Below are positions 1-8,460 of a stretch of DNA of 64,000 nucleotides, piece by piece (the stretch's first letter is position 1; each line of letters begins with the position of its first letter). The stretch lies in contig NZ_KB907214.1 of the NCBI RefSeq assembly GCF_000381885.1, positions 124,001 to 188,000 on the forward strand. The letters run 5' to 3'. The notes beneath the pieces were generated by a model. The model searched no databases. It saw only the letters and a program-made list of their open reading frames with translations, and was not told where the DNA came from. This DNA comes from Actinomadura atramentaria DSM 43919. Lineage in GTDB: Bacteria; Actinomycetota; Actinomycetes; Streptosporangiales; Streptosporangiaceae. The translations under genes and the position numbers were made by a program.

Positions 1-462
1 CTGCACGAACACCGCGATCACGACCGCGACCCCCGCGTGCAGTTGCGGGTCCTGCTCGGAGACACCCGCGTCTCCGTGCGCGGCATCCACGAGCCCACCG
101 GGCGGCGCCGCCCCTGGGAGTACGGGCTCGCCCAGCCGGTGATCCACTTCACGCTGCTCAAGACACCGAAACAGATGGCCGACCAGATCGTCCGGCGCCT
201 CCTGCCGACCGTCCGCCAACACGCCGCCCGCCTAGCCGCCCTGAAATGGCGCGACACCGCACTGCGGACCCGCCGCAGACACACCCTTCACGCCGCGCGG
301 CGAACGCTCGACGGCCCCCGAACAGCGGGCTGTCCTGGTCCGACCGCGACGAGCACGGCCGACCGCCCGCCTACGACACCGCCACCGCCCACGACCTGGA
401 AGGAATCGGCACAGCCATCGCGTTCCGGCAGTCCGGCACCGACCACGACCTGGCCGAACTGA
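1..462 (+). CDS. Hypothetical protein, N-terminus outside the window; probably frameshifted into the next frame
   Basis: The reading frame is open from the left edge, so the true start lies outside the window. The coding-like part runs to about base 250 and includes PVIHFTLLKTPKQMADQIVRRL, a helix-rich stretch resembling small accessory proteins of actinobacterial mobile elements. After about base 246 the translation turns into a proline/threonine/arginine-rich run typical of an out-of-frame reading, while the +2 frame starting at base 246 looks coding. One frameshifted gene is therefore more likely than two genes sharing 217 bases. Function unknown. Confidence 0.4.
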   Translation: MHEHRDHDRDPRVQLRVLLGDTRVSVRGIHEPTGRRRPWEYGLAQPVIHFTLLKTPKQMADQIVRRLLPTVRQHAARLAALKWRDTALRTRRRHTLHAARRTLDGPRTAGCPGPTATSTADRPPTTPPPPTTWKESAQPSRSGSPAPTTTWPN

Positions 463-545
463 CCATCTCCCGACTCACCCACGACGAACTGCTCACCCTC
501 GTCCACACCCTCGCCGCACTGACCAACGAACGGAGAACCGCATGA
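246..545 (+). CDS. Hypothetical protein (99 aa), or 3' half of the preceding frameshifted gene
   Basis: ATG at 246 lies inside the preceding frame and has no convincing ribosome binding site. The C-terminal half (LSWSDRDEHGRPPAYD onward, then TISRLTHDELLTLVHTLAAL) has the amphipathic pattern of a real protein and ends in a clean stop that overlaps the next start by 4 bases (ATGA at 542-545). This fits either a separate gene or the tail of a gene whose frame was shifted near base 246. Function unknown. Confidence 0.45.
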   Translation: MARHRTADPPQTHPSRRAANARRPPNSGLSWSDRDEHGRPPAYDTATAHDLEGIGTAIAFRQSGTDHDLAELTISRLTHDELLTLVHTLAALTNERRTA

Positions 546-739
546 ACACCACACCGCCCGGCTCGCAACCCCGCGACGCCCGAGGCGCACCCGAGGCATG
601 CACGCCCTGTCCGCCCGGTGAACCTTCGCCGGTGCTCCAGCCGATCCGTTGGACCCGGATCGGCGTCGCCACCGTCGAGACCTACGGCGGACAGGCGGTC
701 CTCCAAGCCGCGTTCGACGCGACCAACATGAAGGGCTGA
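542..739 (+). CDS. Small hypothetical protein (65 aa)
   Basis: ATG at 542 overlaps the stop of the previous frame (ATGA), and GGAGAACCGC just upstream provides a ribosome binding site. The C-terminal part, IRWTRIGVATVETYGGQAVL, looks like a short beta-rich segment. The first 30 residues are proline-rich and probably disordered. There is no recognisable family. Support comes from translational coupling and the binding site only. Confidence 0.45.
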   Translation: MNTTPPGSQPRDARGAPEACTPCPPGEPSPVLQPIRWTRIGVATVETYGGQAVLQAAFDATNMKG

Positions 740-1991
740 CTTGTGGAGCCAGCGGTTTCCGCATAGCTGGCCGACATCACCGAGGCTCGCACCCGTTGCC
801 GTACTGGATTGCGAGACGTGCGAAGGTGACTGGCCCACGTGGACGATCGCTCTGGGACGCGGCGGCCGGACCCGGACTCGATGGCCAGACCGTGTGTGCG
901 TCCGCGTTCACCCCTGGTACGGCGCCTTTCGCCTTGGAGGAAACTGTTGACAACCCGAAACCTAAGTCCGCCCTGGCACTAGGCTGTGGTCCGTTAGCCG
1001 GTAGCTCGTCTGCTCCGAGCAGGGCCGACTGAATGCGAAACGGCCTCCGCCCCGATCACTTGATAGCCCAGGTTCGGGTGGAGGCCGTTCCGCGCATCAG
1101 GCCCTGGAGCCGCGCGTCCAGCGGAACCGGATACTCAGCCCTCCGGTCCGGCCAGACCCGATCACCAGCTGCCAGACAGCCCTACGCCGGTGGACGCACA
1201 TCGGCGCCCTCCTTTCTCGTCCCAGCCGGGCGGTTGATGCGCCGCATGAATCCGGCCGGTGCTGTGCGGCGCTAGCGACCCGCGCAGCAGACGAGACGAC
1301 AGGACGGTAGCGCGTCGAGAGCCTCCTGCATCGGCGTTCACGGCGTTCTGTGCATCGACGAAAACCCGATATCGCATTCGGGCAGGTCAACGGACGACAT
1401 CTTCCCACTTTTCGCAGCGCGCGGCCGCCGACCTATCCCTCCACATCGTCACGGCTGTTGGGCGCTCACGATCTGTTCGCCCTCGCCGCTGGGCTCATCG
1501 GAGTGGGCGATGCAGTCGTCCAGCGCGACTCGGGCACCTGCAGCGTCGTAAGCATCCGCCCGGCGGTTACGACCCGCAGGCTGCGCATCAGCTCTTCCCA
1601 TTCCACCATCGCCCGCCCGGCCCATGCAGCTCGCCCAGCCGCAGGTAAACCTCCTCGACTACCGGAACTCATGGAAGTCCACACCGTAGTGACCGTGCCG
1701 CTGGAGAACTGTTTCGTCCACAAACGTCGGCCCCCAGCATGCTTCCAGGAGCGCCGGAGGCAGTGGGCAAGCAACGCCCAGCCGACGGCTCGGGCAGCGC
1801 GTCCGGGAGCGCCGGGGTCGGCGGTTGAGCCTCGCAGGCACCGCCCGCCGCGCCAGGTCGTTCGTCCGCGCGCTCGTTCCTCGCGCTGCGGGCGCTCCAC
1901 CTGGCGCTCACCGCGGTCGGCACCTGCGCGAGACGGCTCCCGCCGACCCCCGGGTCGGCGCCCCTCCCGACGCTCACCATCAGGAGCCGCC
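740..1991. other. 1.25-kb stretch without a convincing gene
   Basis: No frame on either strand keeps a coding-like composition across this interval. It holds a strong stem-loop (1039-1089). On the minus strand near 1460-1680 there are short segments that could be the tail of a decayed gene (for example WGPTFVDETVLQRHGHYG), broken by stops in every frame. It may be a relic plus the long leader of the gene at 1992. Confidence 0.4.
1039..1089. terminator. Long stem-loop
   Basis: Perfect 10-bp arms AACGGCCTCC (1039-1048) and GGAGGCCGTT (1080-1089) enclose a second inner pairing of CCCCGA with TTCGGG. No T-run follows on either side, so it could be a Rho-independent-like terminator of GC-rich type or a structured RNA. 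The role is inferred from the shape only. Confidence 0.4.
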
Positions 1992-2417
1992 TTGCTCACC
2001 CCGACCGTCAAGCTCGTATTCGACCTGCCCGCCGTGCTGGAAGCCGCCGAGGACTCCGTCACCGCAGCCCGCCGCGTCACCCGATGGATTCAGCCGCACC
2101 CCATGCAGCCCGGCATGGACGTCGATGCGGGACCGTGCCTGCAGCTCGTCCGCGACAACGGCGTCTACCTGCTGTCCACCAACGCCAGCCCCGACCGCAA
2201 GCCGCCGGTCTACGCCGACGGCTTCGACCCGGCCGACGAGAGCTGGTCGCGGCGCTGGACCGAGACCGGACTCCCCGGAGGCGACTTCACCGAGTACCTC
2301 GAACTCCACGACTCCGGGCTCCTGGCGGAGATCCGCGCGCAACTCGCCGCCGGAGCCGACCTCATGGTGATCGCCCTCTCCGAACACAGCTACCGCATCA
2401 CCTACGCCCAGCGCTGA
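1992..2417 (+). CDS. DUF3085-like protein
   Basis: This is a 141-residue protein. The TTG at 1992 was chosen because AGGAG (1982-1986) sits 5 bases upstream and coding-like sequence begins there; the frame stays open far upstream with poor composition. The core, LQLVRDNGVYLLSTN, followed by a beta-rich stretch ending VIALSEHSYRITY, resembles DUF3085 proteins, whose hallmark is a short beta segment with GVYL and which often occur on actinobacterial and proteobacterial mobile elements. No catalytic residues are known for the family. The family assignment is from memory of the motif. Confidence 0.6.
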   Translation: MLTPTVKLVFDLPAVLEAAEDSVTAARRVTRWIQPHPMQPGMDVDAGPCLQLVRDNGVYLLSTNASPDRKPPVYADGFDPADESWSRRWTETGLPGGDFTEYLELHDSGLLAEIRAQLAAGADLMVIALSEHSYRITYAQR

Positions 2418-2485
2418 TCCCGCCCATCACGGCGTCCACCGATCCGCCGATGGACGTCCTCGACCTTTTCCTGAACGGAGCCGCC

Positions 2486-3616
2486 ATGCACGACCTCGCA
2501 CCCGACACCTGGACCAGCCTCTCCGGCGAGGTGTTCCTGGTCGCCGCCTCGACTGCGGCGATCTCGACCCTCGATCAGCTCGCCGTCCGGCTCGACGCGC
2601 TGGGCGCGGAAGGGCATCCGCTCGCGGGCGACGCGCTGGCCCTGCTGCGCGCCGGCCGCGTCGTCCTCCACCGCCTGCCCGCCGACCAAGCGGACCCCGG
2701 TCCTGCGCTTTCCACCTACGCCGACCCCCATCGCCTGCGCCGGGCCGCGATGGCGGCGCAGCACCACTACCTCCTGCACACCACCCCGGACTCCGACGAC
2801 GTCGCCCCACGCGGAAGACGGCGTACAGCGCAGTGCGCGCGGCTGATCGCCCGCCTGCTGGCCGACGCCACCGGCGGCGTGCCGGCCGATCCCTGCGCCC
2901 GCGTCCTGGTCCCCGACCGGCCCGACCACGAGGCCGAAGACTTCACCACCGCCGACGACTGGATCTCGATCGTCCTCACCCGCGACCCGCACACCACCGG
3001 TTCGAAACCGACCATGAGCGCGCGAACCTGGGGCCTGGCCCGCTTCGGCCTGCCCGATCTTCGCACCACCGGATTCCGTTCGCGCGAGGCCAGCACCGCC
3101 GCCGACCTCCTGCGCGGCCTGGCGGCCAGGTCCCTGCACCGGTACTGGAGTTCACAGCCGGAGGCGACGCCACCTCCCGCTCCCGCCGAGCAGAGCTTCG
3201 ACGTCACCTGGGTGGACCGCTTCTACGGCCGTCGCCCCACCCCTCCCTGGAACCTCGCACTCCAACAGAGCTCGGCTTTCGACGTTCCCGACGTCCTGGA
3301 CGTCCGACCGCTCCGCAGTCCCCTGCACCTGCCCCTCACCGTGTGGTGGCGGCACGTCGCCGCCCCGATGCTCCGGCCGTACACCGACTCGCAGCTCAAC
3401 ACCCGCTGGTCGTTCGCCCCGCGCCCCTCAGATCAGCCCTCGGATCGGCCCTCGGACGGGCTTCGGCGAACGACGCCGACAGACAGCGCACCCCAGCTCA
3501 CCGACAACCCCGGGGGCGACGACCGCCGGACGTGCTCGTGCGGGTACGCGTGGGCGAGCGAGCCCGGTCACGACGACGACGTCGAGTCGTACGCCGCGAG
3601 GAACGGCTCGTCCTGA
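2486..3616 (+). CDS. Hypothetical protein (376 aa)
   Basis: ATG 2486 has GGAG 6 bases upstream and is preferred over ATG 2450, which has no binding site. The N-terminal 170 residues are alpha-helical. They are followed by ISIVLTRDP and TWGLARFGLPDLRT; the FGLPDL turn recalls DUF4261-type domains, but that is weak. The last 70 residues are rich in Ser, Pro and Asp and end in a CSCGYAW motif that could bind a metal. The gene lies 68 bases after the DUF3085-like gene in the same direction. Function unknown. Confidence 0.6.
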   Translation: MHDLAPDTWTSLSGEVFLVAASTAAISTLDQLAVRLDALGAEGHPLAGDALALLRAGRVVLHRLPADQADPGPALSTYADPHRLRRAAMAAQHHYLLHTTPDSDDVAPRGRRRTAQCARLIARLLADATGGVPADPCARVLVPDRPDHEAEDFTTADDWISIVLTRDPHTTGSKPTMSARTWGLARFGLPDLRTTGFRSREASTAADLLRGLAARSLHRYWSSQPEATPPPAPAEQSFDVTWVDRFYGRRPTPPWNLALQQSSAFDVPDVLDVRPLRSPLHLPLTVWWRHVAAPMLRPYTDSQLNTRWSFAPRPSDQPSDRPSDGLRRTTPTDSAPQLTDNPGGDDRRTCSCGYAWASEPGHDDDVESYAARNGSS

Positions 3617-3937
3617 CGGTACGACGTGCGGTCGACCGCGTCCGCTCGTGCGCTCTGTCCGGCGACTGCCTGGAGGCCGCCGCCACTCGGCGGCCCACCC
3701 CGAACCGGCACTGCTGAGGCGACGGACCACTCGACGGACGGCAGCCGACCGGGTGGTCCGGCGTCGTGAGCCTCGCGAACGCCGCCCGCCCGCGGCCGGC
3801 GCCCGCCCGGTCCGGGCTCACGCCGACCACCCGGCCAGCGCGCGCCGCTGCCTATGCCAGGCAGGCGCGCGCAGCCGTGTCGGCTTCACGTCCGTCGCGA
3901 TCCTCCAGGAGTCGCGATCCTTCAGGAAAGGAAGCAC
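3617..3937. other. Gene-free stretch with a 17-bp tandem duplication
   Basis: No supported gene. Two adjacent 17-bp units, GTCGCGATCCTCCAGGA (3894-3910) and GTCGCGATCCTTCAGGA (3911-3927), differ at one base and lie directly before the ribosome binding site of the gene at 3938. Each unit carries a Shine-Dalgarno-like CAGGA. Confidence 0.6.
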
Positions 3938-4351
3938 ATGTCCCCGTCCTACGACCCCACCGAGAGCCCCGTCCCCGCCGAAGCCCTGTGCGACTTCTGC
4001 GCTGCGACCGAGCCCATCGTGCTCTTCCCGCAGAAGCACGGCTTCACCATGCTGATGCCCGACGGGACGCGGCACCGCTTCGAAGACCCGTGGACCGCCT
4101 GCGCGACGTGCGCGCCGCTGGTCGAGAACCGGCAACTGCACCTGCTGCTCGACCGCGCCATGAAGAAGCATCCGGCCTACTGGGACGCCAACCGCCAGCA
4201 ACGCCGCTTCATCCGCGCGACGCTCAAGAAGATGTACCAGGCGATGTACGACAGCATCGTCGGCCGCCCCGAACCGCTCCCCGCGCCGCCACCGCGCCCC
4301 TTCCACGAGCTTCCGCCGAAGGAGTCTCCGCAGCCATCGGCCGACGATTGA
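3938..4351 (+). CDS. Hypothetical protein with two CxxC pairs (137 aa)
   Basis: ATG 3938 follows a clear AGGAAAGGAAG binding site. Near the N-terminus CDFC (about residues 16-19) and CATC (about residues 52-55) form two cysteine pairs, suggesting a zinc-ribbon-like fold. The middle is helical (MKKHPAYWDANRQQRRFIRA) and the C-terminus is a proline-rich tail. Comparable short zinc-ribbon proteins are common on actinobacterial conjugative elements, but no specific family was recognised. A nucleic-acid or protein-binding role would be inference only. Confidence 0.65.
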   Translation: MSPSYDPTESPVPAEALCDFCAATEPIVLFPQKHGFTMLMPDGTRHRFEDPWTACATCAPLVENRQLHLLLDRAMKKHPAYWDANRQQRRFIRATLKKMYQAMYDSIVGRPEPLPAPPPRPFHELPPKESPQPSADD

Positions 4352-4515
4352 CCGGCGACGGCGCCGCGCTGCCCCTCACGGTTCGCAAGCCGCGAGGGAC
4401 GGCGATCGCGGCCGTTCACCCGCCTGGTCGCTCGGGGGTACCCGGCCGTCCGCCGTCCGGTTCACGATCGCCGAGCGCGGTCCTGGCTGCGGGTGATCTT
4501 GCTACGGTTGCCGTC

Positions 4516-4758
<243 letters not shown>

Positions 4759-5558
4759 ACGGTCCCGGCAGCGGCCGGTTCGGCGAGGAACCGTCGTCCG
4801 TTCGGGTTTTCGCGTCGTCGAGCCGTCCCCGTCGTGGCGTCCGGTGGAGCGTCGGCCGCTCGACCTCTGAGTCGGGGCAGGCCGACCGCCGTCGGGCACC
4901 CGGGCGTTCCGGACGCGGTTCCCGTATCGGCTGACGCAGCTTGCGTTGGAGGAGGCGCCGTCCGGCACGGCGTTCGGATGGCGGCGAGCATCGACCGGTC
5001 GAACCGCGCCATCGACGCCGCTAACCGTTTCCGGGCACCGATCGACGGTCGGCGTCGGGCGATGGCCGGGGACGACCGGCGCGCGCGTGCCGGGCCGCAG
5101 GTGACGGTGGACGTTGTTGCGGTGCGCGGCGTGGACGCGTTCACCGGCGGGTGGGCGCGGCGTGGTGGTGACCGGTCGCCGTCGCCGGCGTTGAACGTTC
5201 GGGCGTTCGGCGTCGGGCACGTGGGGCGGCGCGGCGCGCTGCGGCTCTCGCGCATGTGATCCCCCGATGCGGAGCTGCCGGTGTGTTCCGTTGGTGTCGG
5301 CGGGTCTGTCCCCCCTGTGTCCCGGCTGCGCAGTCTGCGCCACGCTGGCCGCTCCCGCAACCGCCCTTTCGCTTCGCTCATCCCGGCCCGGCCACAGATC
5401 TTTTCCTCGTCCCTCGGAAAACATCTTGGCGGCCCGAGACCGGCCGGTTGCCGGCTCGGCGGGCGCGCGGCGCTGATCGCCTGCGTGCCGGGACGGGGCA
5501 GACAGCCCCAGGCCGCGACATCGCGGCCCACCCGCCCGGCAGCACCGGGAGGTTTCCC
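4759..5558. other. 800-bp stretch without a supported gene
   Basis: No frame shows a family motif or a credible binding site. The stretch contains the first copy of an inverted-repeat element (5390-5434) and the leader of the SSB-like gene at 5559. Long open minus-strand frames exist here, but they have the arginine/proline/threonine-rich composition of non-coding GC-rich sequence. Confidence 0.45.
5390..5434. repeat. Inverted-repeat element, copy 1
   Basis: AGATCTTTTCC (5396-5406) pairs imperfectly with GGAAAACATCT (5416-5426) around the loop TCGTCCCTC. A GGCC/GGCC closing pair lies outside. The same sequence, including the loop, recurs at 8070-8114. It sits about 130 bases upstream of the SSB-like gene start. 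See findings. Confidence 0.75.
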
Positions 5559-6005
5559 ATGTTGACGTCGCAGTTCTCCACCCACATCGTCGGCCACATC
5601 GCCAAGCCCCCGCGCACGTTCGATCTGGACTCCGGCAACGGCGCCGAGCTGAGGATCACCGTGGTCCGCTCCTACCTGGACCGGTTCGACGTTCCGACGG
5701 TCCGCGAGTACACGCACAAGGCCGTCACCTACGACACCTCGATGGCCGACAAGATCAGCAACTTCGGGCCGGGTGACTTCGTCGAGATCCTCGCCGACCA
5801 CGTCCACGTCGAGCGAGCGTGGAAGGGCCGGGACAAGGAGTGGCGCTCGGGCAGCGTGGTCTTCCGCATCGAGTCGATCCGCCGGCTCCGCGCCCGCGGG
5901 GACAGCACCGTCCCCGCCGACCAGGCGCCCGCCGACGACAGCCAGGTTCTGGACGGGGTCCGCGTCAGCGACGAGCGTCAGCCCGCCGAGGCCGGGGCGG
6001 CCTGA
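5559..6005 (+). CDS. SSB-like OB-fold protein (148 aa)
   Basis: ATG 5559 has GGGAGG 6 bases upstream. Residues about 5-110 have the beta-strand rhythm of a single-stranded-DNA-binding OB fold: the opening HIVGHIAKPP is like the GxL/GNLT start of SSBs, a central VTYDTSMADKISNFGPGDFVEI matches the vaGxxAExvaeylkKGdlV region, and VFRIESIRRL closes the fold. The acidic-tipped tail of housekeeping SSB is absent. It probably protects single-stranded DNA during element transfer or replication. A perfect terminator hairpin follows at once. Confidence 0.65.
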   Translation: MLTSQFSTHIVGHIAKPPRTFDLDSGNGAELRITVVRSYLDRFDVPTVREYTHKAVTYDTSMADKISNFGPGDFVEILADHVHVERAWKGRDKEWRSGSVVFRIESIRRLRARGDSTVPADQAPADDSQVLDGVRVSDERQPAEAGAA

Positions 6006-6008
6006 CCT

Positions 6009-6050
6009 CCGGGGGTCCGGGACGGCCGGTCGGCCGTCCCGGACCCCCGG
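6009..6050 (+). terminator. Strong stem-loop terminator
   Basis: Perfect 19-bp arms (6009-6027 and 6032-6050) with a 4-base loop begin 4 bases after the SSB-like stop codon. There is no U-run, as is usual in very GC-rich actinomycetes. Confidence 0.8.
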
Positions 6051-6126
6051 CTCCATCGGCCCTTCGCGGCCACGTCCGGCGCTGCGCGTGCGACGTGCCG
6101 CTCCCCTTCAGCTTCCAAGGACAGCC

Positions 6127-7116
6127 ATGCACGAACGCCCCACCATCACCATCACCGGCCCGGCCGACGCCGTCGCCGCCGTCCCCTACGTACTCGGGTT
6201 CCATCCGTCCGACAGCCTGGTCGCCATCGGCACCCGCGCCGGCGGGCCGCTGTTCGCCCGCCTGGACGCACCGGACGCCGCCGACCGCGACGCGCGCAAG
6301 CGCTCCCTGCTCGACGTCCTGTCCCGCAACAACGTGCGCGTCGTGATCCTGCTCGGCTACGGAACCGACGACCTCTCCCCGACTCTCGCGATGCTCGCCG
6401 ACGCGCTGGAGGGCGCCTTCGAAGTGCCTCACGTCCTGCGCGTCGAGGGCGATCGCTTCTGGCGCCTGGACCGCCAGGAGTCGCGGTGGTGCCCGCGCGA
6501 CGGCGAGCCGTTCGACAGCGCAGCTACCGTCGTCGCCGCGCGAGCCACGTTCGCGGGCTTGGTCGCGCGGTCGAGCCGTGCTGAGTTGCTCGCCGACCTG
6601 GCGCCGGTCGGCGGTGAGGACCGCGACTGGATGCGGGCCGAGACCGAGCGCGCCGAGGCTAAGTTCCTGAGCCTTCCCCGCGCGGTGCTGGTCGAGCGGG
6701 GCTTGGACCTGGTGCGGAATCTCATCGAGGTCGATCGGCGGCTCACCGACCGGGAGGCCGCGCGCCTGACGGTCGCGCTGAGCGACCTGCGCATCCGCGA
6801 CGACGCGCTCGTCAGGATCACGCACCTGGACCAGCGCCAGCAGGGCCGGCTCTGGCGGGATCTGACGCGCCGCGCCGAGCGCGCGTACGTGGCGGCGCCC
6901 GCCACGCTGTTGGCCTACCAGTCCTACATCAACGGCGACGGCGCGATGGTCAACGTCGCCCTGGACCGGGCTTTGGAGGCCTCGCCCGGCTACTTGCTCG
7001 CGCGACTCATCAGCCAGTGCGTGGCGCTTGGAATGCCGCCTGAGGCGGTCGCGCTGACCGGCCGCACCCCGGAATGGCTGGCCCGCGAGCTTGGTGAAAC
7101 CCGCGACGAGTCGTAG
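6127..7116 (+). CDS. DUF4192 family protein
   Basis: This is a 329-residue protein with ATG 6127 and AAGGA upstream. The N-terminus, ADAVAAVPYVLGFHPSDSLV, followed by a beta-alpha segment (VRVVILLGYG) and the C-terminal NGDGAMVNVALDRALEASPGY, are hallmarks of DUF4192, a family found in actinomycetes and on their plasmids. Length is normal for the family. Biochemical role unknown. A second, shorter DUF4192-like gene follows, giving a tandem pair downstream of the SSB-like gene. Confidence 0.82.
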   Translation: MHERPTITITGPADAVAAVPYVLGFHPSDSLVAIGTRAGGPLFARLDAPDAADRDARKRSLLDVLSRNNVRVVILLGYGTDDLSPTLAMLADALEGAFEVPHVLRVEGDRFWRLDRQESRWCPRDGEPFDSAATVVAARATFAGLVARSSRAELLADLAPVGGEDRDWMRAETERAEAKFLSLPRAVLVERGLDLVRNLIEVDRRLTDREAARLTVALSDLRIRDDALVRITHLDQRQQGRLWRDLTRRAERAYVAAPATLLAYQSYINGDGAMVNVALDRALEASPGYLLARLISQCVALGMPPEAVALTGRTPEWLARELGETRDES

Positions 7117-7285
7117 CGGCTCGCGTCGGTGGCGGCCCGAGTGTCCAAGGGCCGCCACCGACACCGCGGCTCCCTCCCCAGCCGAGCAGGACGACGAGGC
7201 GCTGAACGGCGCGGTCGTCGCCTGCCCCCGAAAGCTCAGGGCACCAGCCCTGTCTTCCCCCACCGAAAGGCTCGCCATCAGGGGT

Positions 7286-7855
7286 TTGACCGTCCGCGAT
7301 CAGATCGACTTGATCGCGCTCGCACCGTGCATCCTGGGTTATCACCCGAACGACGACGACTGCGTCGTCTTCCTCGGTCTCAGCGAAACCGAGGGCGCAT
7401 CCATCGCGGTGCACGTCGGCAGCGGCAGCCTGCACCGCGCCCTCCCCCTGCTGCGGCGCGTCGTGCGGGAACGCACGTTCACGCTCACCGCACTGATCGC
7501 CTACGGGCCCGAGACCGTCGTCGGCCCGGTACTCCTGCAAATGCTCCACGCGTTCCACGACGACGCCGCGGATGTCGATCAGGCATTGCGGGTCGAGGGC
7601 CTGCGGGTCGAGGGCCGCCGCTGGTGGTGCGTGCTGCCCGGCTGCGACGCCCCGGACCACCCGCACCGCGCCGGCCGGATACTCGACCTGTCGTCGAGCC
7701 GAGTCGCGGCGGCGGCCGAGTCGGCGGGCCTGGTGGTCTACGCGTCTCGCGCGGACAAGGCGCGAGCCGAGGAGCCGATGACGAACGAACCGACGGTACT
7801 GCGGCTGCTCCGCAGGTTCTTGGCCCTCGCCACACGCGACCGCGACACGCGCTAG
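7286..7855 (+). CDS. Short DUF4192-like protein, start uncertain
   Basis: The frame encodes VRDQIDLIALAPCILGYHPNDDDCVV, which matches the DUF4192 start of the gene just upstream, but the protein lacks that gene's C-terminal half. In-frame TTG 7286 gives 189 residues but its AGGGG is too close. A well-spaced GAAAGG (7265-7270) precedes the codon ATC at 7277, where homologues would be expected to have ATG, so either a rare AUC start or a mutated start is possible. The frame is also open upstream, but that stretch has non-coding composition. Confidence 0.6.
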   Translation: MTVRDQIDLIALAPCILGYHPNDDDCVVFLGLSETEGASIAVHVGSGSLHRALPLLRRVVRERTFTLTALIAYGPETVVGPVLLQMLHAFHDDAADVDQALRVEGLRVEGRRWWCVLPGCDAPDHPHRAGRILDLSSSRVAAAAESAGLVVYASRADKARAEEPMTNEPTVLRLLRRFLALATRDRDTR

Positions 7856-7863
7856 GAGAAGAG

Positions 7864-7894
7864 GTGGTGGGCGAAACGCCATTTCGCCCACCAC
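7864..7894 (+). terminator. Stem-loop terminator
   Basis: GTGGTGGGCGAAA (7864-7876) and TTTCGCCCACCAC (7882-7894) form a perfect 13-bp stem with a 5-base loop, 8 bases after the stop of the second DUF4192-like gene. Confidence 0.8.
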
Positions 7895-8069
7895 TCACTC
7901 ATTGGGGAAGACATCAGGTCCGTTGGGGGGCGGGCGGGACGGGTCATGGCGGGCTTTGCGCGGGTCGGGCTCCCGTGCGGTTCCTCCATGTGTCGCAGGG
8001 GAGCAGGCCCGTCCCCGCCGCGCAACCTGCCCGCCGCGATGTGATCACCGGACGCGCCTGCACGGCTCC

Positions 8070-8114
8070 GGAGTTCAAGATCTTTTCTCGTCCCTCGAAA
8101 ACATCTTGAACTCC
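8070..8114. repeat. Inverted-repeat element, copy 2
   Basis: GGAGTTCAAGATCTTTT (8070-8086) and AAAACATCTTGAACTCC (8098-8114) are inverted repeats with one mismatch in 17; C8087 and G8097 extend the stem. The loop CTCGTCCCTCG is the same as in copy 1 (5390-5434). It lies about 100 bases upstream of the small gene at 8212. The arms are AT-richer than the surroundings. Confidence 0.85.
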
Positions 8115-8211
8115 TGGCGTGGAAGTTGCGCGGCGGTGCCGGGCCCGCTTGGTCGCGGGCGTTGGAGGAACCGCACGGGAGCCCTCGGCTCCCTTCCGAT
8201 TGGAGCCCGCC

Positions 8212-8391
8212 ATGACCCGTCCCGCCCTCACGGTCCCGCGTACCGCCGCGCCCGCCTGGCTGCCGACCGACGCCGAGCTGGCCGCCTACGGCAGCCGCGC
8301 GTGCGCCGCATTCGGTGACCGGCACGACGACCTGCTCACCGACCCGGCGGCGGCCTGGGCGGAACTGGCCGAAGAACTCGCGGCCCGCTGA
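8212..8391 (+). CDS. Small hypothetical protein (59 aa)
   Basis: ATG 8212 has TTGGAG upstream at good spacing. The product is acidic-helical at the C-terminus (DPAAAWAELAEELAAR). There is no recognised family. It is bounded upstream by the inverted-repeat element and downstream by two consecutive stem-loops, which supports an independent small transcription unit. Confidence 0.55.
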   Translation: MTRPALTVPRTAAPAWLPTDAELAAYGSRACAAFGDRHDDLLTDPAAAWAELAEELAAR

Positions 8392-8431
8392 CGCGGGCCG
8401 CCTACGTGGGGCGGGGACCACGGTCCCCGCC
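8380..8431. terminator. Two consecutive stem-loops between convergent genes
   Basis: GCGGCCCGC/GCGGGCCGC (8380-8388, 8393-8401, spanning the stop codon) is followed by GGCGGGGACC/GGTCCCCGCC (8410-8419, 8422-8431). They sit between the plus-strand gene ending at 8391 and the minus-strand gene ending at 8461, as a bidirectional terminator would. Confidence 0.7.
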
Positions 8432-8460
8432 TCACGCGCGATGGCCACCTGCCGCCCGGC

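Noticed and set aside
741-950. Possible 69-aa protein starting with TTG after the small gene at 542
   Set aside because: Weak third-position GC bias, no binding site and no family. Kept only as part of the gene-free stretch.
1460-1841. Minus-strand segments that look coding (for example near WGPTFVDETVLQ)
   Set aside because: Broken by stops in all frames with no start and no recognisable family. At best a decayed relic.
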